Source: Hazenella coriacea
Lineage (GTDB): Bacteria; Bacillota; Bacilli; Thermoactinomycetales; Thermoactinomycetaceae
Direction: 5' to 3'
DNA: 64,000 nt
NCBI RefSeq assembly: GCF_004341825.1
Contig: NZ_SMAG01000009.1
Span: 1 to 64,000 of the forward strand
The position numbers and the translations under genes were made by a program. Position 1 is the stretch's first letter. Each line of letters opens with the position of its first letter. Under the pieces are notes generated by a model. It searched no databases and was not told the DNA's origin. It worked only from the letters and a program-made list of their open reading frames with translations. Below, one piece after another: positions 8,366-17,200 of this stretch.

Positions 8366-9262
8366 ATGATAGAAAAAAAATCGTCAATCATTAGTATGAC
8401 AGGGTATGGACGTGGGGAGATTGAGATTGAAGGCATTCGAATTGTCACTGAAGTTCGTTCGGTTAATCATCGATTCTTGGAAGTAGTTGTTCGCCTTCCT
8501 CAGGGATGGATTTTATTAGAAGAACAGATCCGAAAGTTGGTTCAGCAAGTAGTTCGACGAGGAAGGGTAGATGTATTTGTCTCCGTCGAGGGAAATCAAA
8601 GTTCTAACAAACGGATCGATGTTGACTGGGAAGTTGTCAATAGCTTTTTACAGGCAAGCCAACAGATTGAAGATCGCTTGGGGATTTCTGCCAATTTAAC
8701 TGTGGCGGATCTAATCCATAAACCAGAATGCTGGATTGTTGAAGAGACGAAAGAAGAAGGCGAACATGTTAAACAGGCGATCACTGATGCTGTTGAACAA
8801 GCTTGTCACAATTTAAAAGAAATGCGGGTTCAAGAGGGAATTCATTTGGCTACAGATTTATATAAGCGAGTGGATTATTTATTGGAGATTGTAGCTGAAA
8901 TTAAAGAATTAGCTCCACTTGTAGAGCAGCAGATCCGGCAACGCATATCATCTAAACTAGATGATATGCTAGGTGGTAGGGAAGTGGATCAAGATCGGCT
9001 ATTAACAGAAGTGGCTATTTACGCAGATAAAGCAGATATTACGGAAGAGTGTACTCGCTTGGAAAGCCATGTACAACAATTTACGTTAGCTTTACAGGCG
9101 AATGAACCCGTAGGGAGACGACTCGAATTTTTGATCCAAGAGATGAATCGTGAAATTAATACCATTGGCTCGAAGGCCAATCAACAGACGATCTCTTCGT
9201 TGGTAGTATCAGCGAAGAGTGAACTAGAAAAAATGAAAGAACAGGTTCAAAATATCGAGTAA
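8366..9262 (+). CDS. yloC: YicC/YloC-family endoribonuclease
   Basis: A 298-aa protein with the invariant YicC opening SMTGYGRGE (about 10-18), SVNHRFLEV, and the C-terminal block AIYADKADITEECTRLESH...EMNREINTIGSKA. Family members are RNA endonucleases; in B. subtilis YloC sits at the head of the same gene chain. The start ATG at 8366 has AAGGAAA some ten bases upstream and gives a slightly longer N-terminus than usual. It is followed by remA, gmk and rpoZ, as in B. subtilis. What RNA it cuts here is unknown. Confidence 0.92.
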   Translation: MIEKKSSIISMTGYGRGEIEIEGIRIVTEVRSVNHRFLEVVVRLPQGWILLEEQIRKLVQQVVRRGRVDVFVSVEGNQSSNKRIDVDWEVVNSFLQASQQIEDRLGISANLTVADLIHKPECWIVEETKEEGEHVKQAITDAVEQACHNLKEMRVQEGIHLATDLYKRVDYLLEIVAEIKELAPLVEQQIRQRISSKLDDMLGGREVDQDRLLTEVAIYADKADITEECTRLESHVQQFTLALQANEPVGRRLEFLIQEMNREINTIGSKANQQTISSLVVSAKSELEKMKEQVQNIE

Positions 9263-9265
9263 ACA

Positions 9266-9294
9266 TTGATTCATGAAGCAAAACCATCTAAAAT
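9266..9294 (+). promoter_or_regulatory. sigma-A promoter for remA-gmk-rpoZ
   Basis: TTGATT (9266-9271), a 17-base spacer and TAAAAT (9289-9294), starting four bases after the yloC stop codon and about 95 bases before remA. Confidence 0.6.
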
Positions 9295-9388
9295 AGCCTA
9301 GTAGGATGATATAGAGTCTATGAGGGACTGACACATGATAGCCCCTCATAAGAAGTAGAAGCTTAAATGGGCGAGGAGGTACTCAGAT

Positions 9389-9655
9389 TTGGGTATCAAA
9401 TTGATTAATATTGGGTTTGGTAATATCGTTTCCGCAAACCGAATCGTGTCCATTGTTAGTCCTGATTCTGCACCAATCAAACGGATTATACAGGAAGCTA
9501 GGGAACGTGGTGTGCTGATTGATGCTACATATGGTCGTCGGACGAGAGCAGTGATTATTACCGACAGTGATCATGTTATTTTATCGGCTGTGCAGCCTGA
9601 AACAGTAGCCCATCGTTTAGCCACTAAAGAACAAACAGAAGAGATCGTCGATTAG
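9389..9655 (+). CDS. remA: RemA-family DNA-binding regulator (DUF370)
   Basis: An 88-aa protein with the full RemA sequence pattern: [26 protein letters not shown], and [31 protein letters not shown]. In B. subtilis RemA forms oligomers on DNA and activates biofilm matrix and osmoprotection operons. The position between yloC and gmk is the conserved one. The start is TTG at 9389 with the strong site GAGGAGGT eight bases upstream; no ATG is available. Whether it regulates matrix genes in this organism is inference. Confidence 0.95.
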   Translation: MGIKLINIGFGNIVSANRIVSIVSPDSAPIKRIIQEARERGVLIDATYGRRTRAVIITDSDHVILSAVQPETVAHRLATKEQTEEIVD

Positions 9656-9667
9656 AAAGGACTTGTT

Positions 9668-10270
9668 ATGAAAGCAGGTTATCAAAAAGAAGGATTACTC
9701 ATTGTGCTCTCCGGTCCGTCTGGTGTGGGGAAAGGGACTGTTTGTAATGCTCTTCGCAAACAAATGCCAACACTTACTTATTCAGTTTCTGCTACAACTA
9801 GACTTCCTCGTAAAGGTGAACAAGAAGGGGTTAATTATTTTTTTAAAAGTGTAGATGAGTTCAAACGAATGATTGATCAAGATCAATTGATTGAATGGGC
9901 TCAATATGTGGGGAACTACTATGGAACTCCACGTCACTTTGTCGAGGAAACCTTAGCAAGTGGAAGAGATATTATCCTGGAAATTGATGTACAAGGGGCA
10001 CTCCAAGTTAAAAAAAGATTTCCACAAGGGATTTTTATTTTTCTAGTCCCTCCTACATTAGATGAGTTGAGGAATCGTATTGTTGGACGTGGGACCGAAA
10101 CAGAAAACTCTTTAAATCATCGCATGGGAGCGGCAAATAATGAATTAAAGCAAGTTCAGCATTATGATTATGTTGTGATTAACGATGAAGTTGAACGTGC
10201 TTGTGAAAAAATTCAAGCGATCATTACAGCTGAACATTGTCGAAAAAACCGGCTAGTTATGTCCACGTAA
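9668..10270 (+). CDS. gmk: guanylate kinase
   Basis: Phosphorylates GMP to GDP with ATP. A 200-aa protein with the P-loop GPSGVGKG (about 16-23), the GMP-binding stretch [32 protein letters not shown], and the [12 protein letters not shown] motif. AAAGG precedes the ATG by seven bases. It lies 12 bases after remA and 15 before rpoZ, so the three are co-transcribed. Confidence 0.97.
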   Translation: MKAGYQKEGLLIVLSGPSGVGKGTVCNALRKQMPTLTYSVSATTRLPRKGEQEGVNYFFKSVDEFKRMIDQDQLIEWAQYVGNYYGTPRHFVEETLASGRDIILEIDVQGALQVKKRFPQGIFIFLVPPTLDELRNRIVGRGTETENSLNHRMGAANNELKQVQHYDYVVINDEVERACEKIQAIITAEHCRKNRLVMST

Positions 10271-10285
10271 TAAGGAGGGATGAGT

Positions 10286-10477
10286 ATGCTATATCCATCC
10301 ATCGACTCGTTGATGAAAAAAGCAGATAGTAAATATTCTTTGGTTGTATTAGCAGCTAAAAGGGCTCGTCAGCTATTAGATGGAGATGAACCACAATTGA
10401 AAGCGGACTCCAAAAAGCATGTAGGAATGGCTTTAGAGGAGATTTCAGCCGATATTTTGGTATCTTCACGTAAGTAA
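10286..10477 (+). CDS. rpoZ: RNA polymerase omega subunit
   Basis: A 63-aa omega subunit: [30 protein letters not shown] matches the N-terminal helices that hold the beta-prime C-terminus. The ATG at 10280 is directly abutted by AGGAGGG, leaving no spacing, so the ATG at 10286 is the better start and also aligns with B. subtilis MLDPSIDSL. Last gene before an intrinsic terminator in the remA-gmk-rpoZ unit. Confidence 0.94.
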   Translation: MLYPSIDSLMKKADSKYSLVVLAAKRARQLLDGDEPQLKADSKKHVGMALEEISADILVSSRK

Positions 10478-10480
10478 GAA

Positions 10481-10515
10481 CAAAAATAACAACCTAGTAT
10501 GGGTTGTTATTTTTG
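10481..10515 (+). terminator. terminator between rpoZ and coaBC
   Basis: CAAAAATAACAACC (10481-10494) pairs perfectly with GGTTGTTATTTTTG (10502-10515). The right arm itself supplies the U-rich tail. It separates the remA-gmk-rpoZ unit from coaBC and could allow partial read-through. Confidence 0.8.
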
Positions 10516-10549
10516 TTGTTAGGGAATAAGGAGCAAGGAGGGGAAGATG

Positions 10550-11749
10550 ATGAAAAAGAAACGGATAGTACTGGGGATTTCTGGAGGAATTGCTGCTTTT
10601 AAATCGGCGTCGGTCGCTAGTCAATTAACGCAGCGTGGATATGATGTTCGCGTGATTATGACCCAATCTGCTACAAAATTTATTACACCATTAACTCTTC
10701 AAACGCTCTCTCAGCACACTGTGGCGGTCGATACTTTTGATGAACATGAACCTAAGGTTGTCCAACATATTGACCTAGCAGATCATGCTGATCTCGTTCT
10801 ATTGGCGCCAGCTACAGCTAATATTATTGGGAAGTTAGCTTTAGGGTTAGGGGATGATATGTTATCCACTACTTTATTGGCTACCCAAGCTCCGATCTTA
10901 ATTGCTCCCGCGATGAATGTACATATGTACGAGAATCCAGTCGTACAAAAAAATATGCAGTTGTTGAAAAATCAAGGGTGTTATTTTATTGCACCAGGCG
11001 AAGGACAGTTGGCTTGTGGTTATGTGGGTCAAGGAAGAATGGCTGAGCCAGAGAACATCGTAAACTGGGTAGAGCGTTTCTTTACCAGTAAGAAACTTCT
11101 TTCAGGAAAACGAGTCTTAATTACAGCAGGCCCAACGAGAGAGCAAATGGACCCTGTTCGTTACTTTTCCAATTATTCATCTGGAAAGATGGGCTTTGCA
11201 TTGGCGGAAGCGGCTAAAGAAGCAGGTGCTGAAGTGATCTTAGTGAGTGGTCCTGTTTCACAATCGACTCCTACTGGAGTAAACCGAATCGATGTGAAAA
11301 GTACGGAAGAGATGAAAGAGGTAGTTTTATCCTACTTGCCTCAAGCAGACATTATTATTAAAGCTGCAGCTGTAGCCGATTATCGCCCTAAACAGATATG
11401 GGAACAAAAAATGAAAAAGTCGGCAGATGAAATCACTATTGTGTTAGAAAAAACACCTGATATTGCAGCAGAAATAGGAAAAAGAAAGCAAGCTCATCAA
11501 TTTTTCGTTGGATTTGCTGCAGAAACTGAACAAGTTGCTTATCATGCTCAATCTAAATTAGAGCGAAAAAGAATGAATTTAATTGTCGCCAATGATGTTT
11601 CTCAACCAGGAGCCGGGTTTGGAATTGACACCAATATTGTGACTATATTTGATCGGCAAGGTGAAGTGGTCTCCCTTCCACAAATGAATAAGATAGAAGT
11701 GGCTCGCCGATTGATTCATTTGATTGGAGAACGAATCGATGCCTACTAA
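10550..11749 (+). CDS. coaBC: bifunctional phosphopantothenoylcysteine decarboxylase / phosphopantothenate-cysteine ligase
   Basis: Two middle steps of coenzyme A synthesis in one 399-aa protein. The N-terminal CoaC flavoprotein half (about 1-185) has GISGGIAAFKSA, the APAMNVHMYENP loop and the active-site lid motif ACGYVGQGRM. The CoaB half has ITAGPTREQMDPVRYFSNYSSGKMG and KAAAVADYRPK with the adenylation lysine region. Start: ATG at 10550 is eight bases after AAGGAGG; the ATG at 10547 is three bases earlier and less well spaced. The end overlaps priA by 11 bases. Confidence 0.95.
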   Translation: MKKKRIVLGISGGIAAFKSASVASQLTQRGYDVRVIMTQSATKFITPLTLQTLSQHTVAVDTFDEHEPKVVQHIDLADHADLVLLAPATANIIGKLALGLGDDMLSTTLLATQAPILIAPAMNVHMYENPVVQKNMQLLKNQGCYFIAPGEGQLACGYVGQGRMAEPENIVNWVERFFTSKKLLSGKRVLITAGPTREQMDPVRYFSNYSSGKMGFALAEAAKEAGAEVILVSGPVSQSTPTGVNRIDVKSTEEMKEVVLSYLPQADIIIKAAAVADYRPKQIWEQKMKKSADEITIVLEKTPDIAAEIGKRKQAHQFFVGFAAETEQVAYHAQSKLERKRMNLIVANDVSQPGAGFGIDTNIVTIFDRQGEVVSLPQMNKIEVARRLIHLIGERIDAY

Positions 11750-14183
11750 TCACTCGATTGCTGAAGTGATTGTAGATGTACCTACGAGTCAAACGGATCG
11801 ACCCTTTGATTATATGATTCCTGATGAGTTAAAAGCTGAAGTCCAAGTGGGCAGTCGAGTGCAAGTTCCATTTGGACCCCGTACGGTAATCGGATATGTA
11901 GTCAATATTAAAGCAGAATCAAGTAATCAACGACTGAAGTCGATCCAAGATGTATTAGACATTCTCCCACCCCTTACTCATGAGTTAGTAGAGCTAGGAC
12001 ACTTTATGGCTGATGAGTATATCTGTCACACGATTACCGCATTACAGTCGATGATTCCCGCAGTTCTGAAAGGGAAATATGAGAAAGTGATCCAACTGCA
12101 CCCTGAAGACCAATCTCAAGAGGAAACCTTGTTAACCTTATCAGCTCATGCTTTATTTGAACAGTTAAGGCAAACAGGAGAATGTAGTTGGGAAGAAGCC
12201 TTACGACTTCCTGGGATTCATCGAACTCTTCTACAAGAACTGAAGGAAGCCAAAAAAATTAGCTGGACAGAAAAAGTGGGAGATCGGGTAACGAAGCAAA
12301 AGGTGATCTGGGTCCTACCTACTGATAAACAAGACTTAGTAAAGGCTCTTGAACAATGTTCTCCACGGGCAACACGACAAAGAGAAATTCTCCACTTTTT
12401 TATGGGGAGACCTGAAGAAATTTCGCTTCCCGAATTGTTGACACAATTACAAACAACACGATCTACAGTAAAAAGATTGGTCGAACAAGGCTGGTTGTGT
12501 TGGGAGGAACGGGAGCAGTATCGTGATCCTTTTTCAAGTCACATGTTTACACCTTCTTTACCACTTCCCTTGACAGTAGAGCAACAACAAGCTTTTGATA
12601 GCATGATTCAACCGATTCGTGAGCATCAATTTGCATCGATCTTACTGCATGGAGTGACAGGGAGTGGGAAGACAGAAATTTATTTGCAAACCATTAGTGA
12701 AGTGTTAGATGATGGGAGAGAAGCAATTGTTCTTGTTCCTGAGATCTCTTTGACACCACAAATGGTCAATCGCTTTAAAGGACGGTTTGGAAATCAAGTG
12801 GCTGTGTTGCACAGCGGTTTATCTAGTGGTGAACGATTTGATGAATGGCGGAAAATTCGTCGTGGTGAGGTGAAAGTAGCGATTGGTGCACGCTCAGCGA
12901 TTTTTGCCCCCTTTCAACAACTGGGTTTAATCATTATTGATGAGGAGCATGAATCGTCTTATAAACAAGAAGAGAACCCCAAATATCATGCCCGAGAGAT
13001 TGCTAAGTGGCGTGCACAATTTCACCAAGCTACATTGATCTTAGGGTCAGCGACTCCAGCTTTAGAGACGTACCATGCTGCCCAAATCGGAGATTGTCAG
13101 CGAGTCACTCTTTTGGAAAGAGTTCAGGGGCGCCCATTTCCTAAAATGCAAATTGTTGATATGAGAGAAGAGATGCAGAAGGGTAACCGATCGATGTTCA
13201 GCACGATCCTAAAAGAAGAGCTCATTCGTACAGTGGACCGCGGTGAACAGGTGGTACTTTTTCTAAATCGACGTGGCTTTTCAACATTTGTGATGTGTCG
13301 GGAGTGTGGGGAGTCATTGATGTGTCCCCATTGCGACATTTCGCTTACTTACCACCACACGAATCGGTCTGTTCGTTGTCATTATTGTGGATATGCAGAG
13401 TCTGTTCCCAAAAACTGTCCTGTTTGTGAGAGCCAGCATATCCGTTATTTTGGAACCGGGACTCAGCGAGTGGAAGAAGAGTTGGGACGAAGTTTTCCCG
13501 GTTTGCGTGTGATTCGGATGGATGTGGATACAACAGGGAGAAAAGGGTCTCATGAGAAACTATTATCTGCTTTTGGTGCGGGGCAAGCAGATGTGTTATT
13601 GGGGACTCAAATGATTGCCAAAGGACTCGACTTTCCTAAAGTAACTCTTGTGGGTGTCATCGCCGCTGATACGATGTTACACTTACCTGATTTTCGTGCT
13701 GCCGAACGAACTTTTCAATTGATTACGCAGGTGAGTGGTCGAGCTGGAAGACATGAGCATCCTGGAAAAGTAGTGATTCAGACCTACGATGTGGATCATT
13801 ATAGTATCCAACTAGCTGCCAAACAGCAGATTGAAAGGTTTTATCAACAAGAGTCTCAAGTGAGAAAAAGACATCGGTACCCACCATTTTGTGGTTTAGT
13901 AACCATTTTACTAAGCCATCCAGATCGGCTCATTTTAATGAAAGTGGGTCAAGAAATGGGCTCACTGATCCAACAACGCCTTCCGGACAATTCAGACTTA
14001 TTGGGGCCTGTACCTGCTCCGATTCCTCGGATTAAAGATCGGTATCGTTTGCAGATTTTGATTAAATATGATCCAACTATAGAAAAAACAAATTGGATGA
14101 AGCAATTGTTAAAGCCGTTACCTGTACGATTTGATGATCCCCAATTACGAGTCAGTATTGATCATGAAACGACCCGACATTAA
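11739..14183 (+). CDS. priA: primosomal replication-restart helicase PriA
   Basis: A 3'-to-5' superfamily 2 DNA helicase that reloads the replisome at stalled forks; 814 aa. It has an N-terminal 3'BD domain (AEVIVDVPTSQTDRPFDY), Walker A GVTGSGKTEIY, DEEH box IIIDEEHESSYKQEEN, the GSATPALE motif, and eight zinc-binding cysteines in the insert CRECGESLMCPHC ... CHYCGY ... CPVC. Motifs V and VI are TQMIAKGLDFPKV and QVSGRAGR. The frame begins with a TTG at 11724, but GGAG nine bases before the ATG at 11739 supports that start, overlapping coaBC by 11 bases. Confidence 0.96.
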   Translation: MPTNHSIAEVIVDVPTSQTDRPFDYMIPDELKAEVQVGSRVQVPFGPRTVIGYVVNIKAESSNQRLKSIQDVLDILPPLTHELVELGHFMADEYICHTITALQSMIPAVLKGKYEKVIQLHPEDQSQEETLLTLSAHALFEQLRQTGECSWEEALRLPGIHRTLLQELKEAKKISWTEKVGDRVTKQKVIWVLPTDKQDLVKALEQCSPRATRQREILHFFMGRPEEISLPELLTQLQTTRSTVKRLVEQGWLCWEEREQYRDPFSSHMFTPSLPLPLTVEQQQAFDSMIQPIREHQFASILLHGVTGSGKTEIYLQTISEVLDDGREAIVLVPEISLTPQMVNRFKGRFGNQVAVLHSGLSSGERFDEWRKIRRGEVKVAIGARSAIFAPFQQLGLIIIDEEHESSYKQEENPKYHAREIAKWRAQFHQATLILGSATPALETYHAAQIGDCQRVTLLERVQGRPFPKMQIVDMREEMQKGNRSMFSTILKEELIRTVDRGEQVVLFLNRRGFSTFVMCRECGESLMCPHCDISLTYHHTNRSVRCHYCGYAESVPKNCPVCESQHIRYFGTGTQRVEEELGRSFPGLRVIRMDVDTTGRKGSHEKLLSAFGAGQADVLLGTQMIAKGLDFPKVTLVGVIAADTMLHLPDFRAAERTFQLITQVSGRAGRHEHPGKVVIQTYDVDHYSIQLAAKQQIERFYQQESQVRKRHRYPPFCGLVTILLSHPDRLILMKVGQEMGSLIQQRLPDNSDLLGPVPAPIPRIKDRYRLQILIKYDPTIEKTNWMKQLLKPLPVRFDDPQLRVSIDHETTRH

Positions 14184-14230
14184 ATAATGATCTTAACATT
14201 ACTTTGAAAGCTAGAGAGGAGTTAATCAAG

Positions 14231-14710
14231 ATGGCGATTCGAAATATCATTAAATATCCAGACCCGATTTTAAAGGAACAGTCTAAACCCGTAACTAAAT
14301 TTAATAATCATTTACACAAGCTCTTGGATGATATGGCTGAGACCATGTACGATGCTTTAGGAGTTGGATTGGCTGCACCTCAAGTCGCTATTTTAAAAAG
14401 GGTGATTGTGGTTGACGTTGGCGATGGTTTAATCGAGATGGTAAACCCTGAGATCATTCAGAGAAAAGGTGAACAAATTTCTCCGCCGGAAGGTTGCTTA
14501 AGCATTCCTAATCTTTCAGGTGAAGTGAGACGCTCCCAATGGATTCGATTACGTGGGCAAGACAGACATGGTAATCCCATTGAGATGGAGGCGGAAGGCT
14601 ATTTGGCTCGCGCCTTCCAACATGAGGTGGATCATTTGAATGGGGTTTTATTTATCGATGTTGCTGAGCGAGTATTTCGTCCGAGTGAAGGTGAGGAGGA
14701 TGTAGATTGA
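14231..14710 (+). CDS. def: peptide deformylase
   Basis: Removes the formyl group from new proteins; iron/zinc metalloenzyme. A 159-aa protein with the three signature motifs: GVGLAAPQV, EGCLSIP (metal cysteine) and QHEVDHLNG (HExxH metal histidines and catalytic Glu). The open frame begins at 14204, but GAGAGGAG lies ten bases before the ATG at 14231 and the protein MAIRNIIKYPDPIL starts there in homologues. The TGA stop shares four bases with the TTG start of fmt, indicating translational coupling. Confidence 0.96.
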   Translation: MAIRNIIKYPDPILKEQSKPVTKFNNHLHKLLDDMAETMYDALGVGLAAPQVAILKRVIVVDVGDGLIEMVNPEIIQRKGEQISPPEGCLSIPNLSGEVRRSQWIRLRGQDRHGNPIEMEAEGYLARAFQHEVDHLNGVLFIDVAERVFRPSEGEEDVD

Positions 14711-15654
14711 GCCCATCCATAAGAATCGTTTTTATGGGTACCCCAGATTTTGCGGTGCCCTCTTTAACTGCCCTAATCCAAGAAAAGTACGATGTAGTTA
14801 CGGTGGTTACACAACCCGATCGTCCTAAAGGTAGAAAAAAAGTGATCACCCCAACCCCTGTGAAAGTAGTTGCAGAGAGATATGGAATCCCTGTATTTCA
14901 ACCTGAAAAGTTGCGTGATCCAGTAAATGTCGAAAAGGTACTCTCCTATCAACCCGATTTGATTGTTACAGCTGCCTATGGGCAGATTTTGCCAGAATCT
15001 TTATTAAAAGTACCGAAATATGGATGTATCAATGTGCATGCTTCTCTATTACCCAAGTATCGCGGTGGGGCACCTATTCATCAAGCGATTATTGATGGAG
15101 AAGAAGAGACTGGTGTCACGATTATGTATATGGTGAAAGCTTTAGATGCTGGAGATATGATCGCCCAGCGAGCGATTCCGATCACTGAGACTGATCATGT
15201 GGGTACGATGCATGATAAATTAAGTCAAGTCGGTGCAGAATTGTTAACAGAAACTTTGCCTCCGTTATTAAAAGGGGAACTTACTCCGATTGCCCAAGAT
15301 GAGACTCAAGTTACATATGCCCCTAATATTAAACGTGATGATGAAAAGATTGATTGGTCACGCTCGGCTAAGCAACTCACCAATCAAATTAGAGGATTAC
15401 ATCCATGGCCTGTGGCGTTTACCGTATGGCATGGAAAGCCATTTAAGATTTGGTGGGCACACGTTTTAGAAGAATCTGCCGATGCGATCCCTGGTACAGT
15501 CAAGCGAGTAGATGAAGAGGGGATTGTGGTATCCACAGGCGAAGGATGTCTAAAGTTAACTGATATTCAACCTGCGGGTAAGAAAAGAATGTCAGTATCG
15601 GAGTTTATCCGAGGGCATCAAATGGAGGCAGGAGAACGGTTAGGTGATGAATAA
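14707..15654 (+). CDS. fmt: methionyl-tRNA formyltransferase
   Basis: Formylates initiator Met-tRNA using 10-formyl-tetrahydrofolate; partner of the deformylase encoded just upstream. A 315-aa protein with RIVFMGTPDFAVPSL, the folate motif SLLPKYRGGAPIHQAI with the catalytic Asn-His pair nearby (NVHASLLP), and LDAGDMI. The start is TTG at 14707 preceded by GAGGAGG at a six-base distance; no ATG fits. It overlaps def by four bases and rsmB by one base (TAATG). Confidence 0.96.
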   Translation: MSPSIRIVFMGTPDFAVPSLTALIQEKYDVVTVVTQPDRPKGRKKVITPTPVKVVAERYGIPVFQPEKLRDPVNVEKVLSYQPDLIVTAAYGQILPESLLKVPKYGCINVHASLLPKYRGGAPIHQAIIDGEEETGVTIMYMVKALDAGDMIAQRAIPITETDHVGTMHDKLSQVGAELLTETLPPLLKGELTPIAQDETQVTYAPNIKRDDEKIDWSRSAKQLTNQIRGLHPWPVAFTVWHGKPFKIWWAHVLEESADAIPGTVKRVDEEGIVVSTGEGCLKLTDIQPAGKKRMSVSEFIRGHQMEAGERLGDE

Positions 15655-17015
15655 TGGCTCGTCCCACAGCTCGTGAAGTTGCGTTAGATATATTAATACA
15701 GATTGAAGTACAACAAGCATATAGTAATCTCGCACTTAATCAACATTTACAGCAATCTAATCTAGACCCACGAGATAAGCGATTAGTTACTGAGCTTGTC
15801 TATGGTTGTATACAGCGTCAAAACACCTTAGATTGGATGATTTTACAATTAGTTAAGAAAGCCCGTTCCTTAGAACCATGGGTCAAACAAGTATTGCGAT
15901 TGGGATTATACCAGCTTGCTTATTTAGACAAAATTCCGGAACGTGCAGCAGTTCATGAAACCGTTCAATTGACTAAACGGAGAGGGTATCTAGGTGTTTC
16001 CAAACTGGTGAATGGTGTATTACGAAATTATTTGCGTCGGAAACACGAGTTAAGTCCACCTAGTCATCCTCGCTCGCTCACTCAAAAAGCGATTGCCTAT
16101 TCGCACCCAGCCTGGATGATTAAACACTTGGAAATGGCTTATGGAGAAGAAGTGGCTCGTCAAGTTTGTGAAGCGAACCTCATTCCACCTAAAGTATGTG
16201 TTCGAGTGAATACTTTACAAATGGATCGTGAAACGTTTATTACTCAATGGAATCAAACTGAAGAAGGGGAAGCGATCCCTTCTGAGCTCGTTCCAGATGG
16301 AGTGATTATACGGAAAGGTGGAAATCCAGCATATAGTCGTCTTTTTGAACAAGGAGCTTGTACCATTCAAGATGAGAGTTCGATGCTTGTTGGTCAAATC
16401 TTATCCCCAAAACCGGGGATGAAGGTATTGGATGCTTGTGCGGCTCCAGGGAGTAAAACCACTCATCTTGCACAATTGATGAACAATGAGGGTGTCATCC
16501 TTGCCAATGATATTCATCCGCATAAAATGGATCTCATTCAATCTCAAGTTCGTCGATTGGGAATTGAGATCGTTAAAACTCACTCTTGCGATGCTCGACA
16601 ACTGTCTCAACGTCTTCAAGGTGAGCAATATGATGCCATTTTACTAGATGCTCCTTGCTCTGGATTGGGTGTGATTCACCGAAAGCCAGATATCAAATGG
16701 GGTAAAGAAGTCCAAGATGTGCAGGCTCTGGTTCAAGTCCAACAGGACATACTAGAAACCCTTACGACTCTGTTGAAACCAGGAGGAACTCTCGTATATA
16801 GTACATGTACCTGGGAACCTAGTGAAAACTGTGAACAGATCACCCGGTTTGTTAAAGATCACCCTGACTTTATATTGGATAAAACGATCACCACTGATCT
16901 TCCTCCTGAACTTCAAGATCGAGTGATCAAGGGTCCTGGTTGGATTCAAATATTACCACATCATTTTCAAAGTGATGGCTTTTTCATCTCTCGTTTGATT
17001 AAAAAGAGAGTATAG
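15654..17015 (+). CDS. rsmB: 16S rRNA (cytosine-967-C5) methyltransferase RsmB
   Basis: A 453-aa protein with an N-terminal NusB-like RNA-binding domain (about 1-140) and a C-terminal SAM-dependent RNA m5C methyltransferase. The SAM motif is LDACAAPGSKTTHLA, and both catalytic cysteines are present: LLDAPCSGLGVIHRKPD and VYSTCTWEPSENC. The start overlaps the fmt stop by one base. It is followed by a strong terminator and, unusually, by a germination operon instead of rlmN. Confidence 0.96.
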   Translation: MARPTAREVALDILIQIEVQQAYSNLALNQHLQQSNLDPRDKRLVTELVYGCIQRQNTLDWMILQLVKKARSLEPWVKQVLRLGLYQLAYLDKIPERAAVHETVQLTKRRGYLGVSKLVNGVLRNYLRRKHELSPPSHPRSLTQKAIAYSHPAWMIKHLEMAYGEEVARQVCEANLIPPKVCVRVNTLQMDRETFITQWNQTEEGEAIPSELVPDGVIIRKGGNPAYSRLFEQGACTIQDESSMLVGQILSPKPGMKVLDACAAPGSKTTHLAQLMNNEGVILANDIHPHKMDLIQSQVRRLGIEIVKTHSCDARQLSQRLQGEQYDAILLDAPCSGLGVIHRKPDIKWGKEVQDVQALVQVQQDILETLTTLLKPGGTLVYSTCTWEPSENCEQITRFVKDHPDFILDKTITTDLPPELQDRVIKGPGWIQILPHHFQSDGFFISRLIKKRV

Positions 17016-17104
17016 CTTAACCCTAATCATTTCAAGATATTGGGGAATAGATGTAGGGTTTGACTAACTATGTCCCATCGGGATTTGGAGTCCGATTAGT
17101 TCAT

Positions 17105-17143
17105 AAAACAACCATTCTGTGTTGGCTGCAGAATGGTTGTTTT
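17105..17143 (+). terminator. terminator after rsmB
   Basis: A 15-bp perfect stem (17105-17119 with 17129-17143, AAAACAACCATTCTG and complement) whose right arm ends in TTTT, followed by ATTTATTT. It closes the coaBC-rsmB unit and insulates the ger operon. Confidence 0.9.
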
Positions 17144-17200
17144 ATTTATTTATATGTATGTTTTGCTAAGACTGGTGAAAAGTTAAGACTGGTGATAAAG

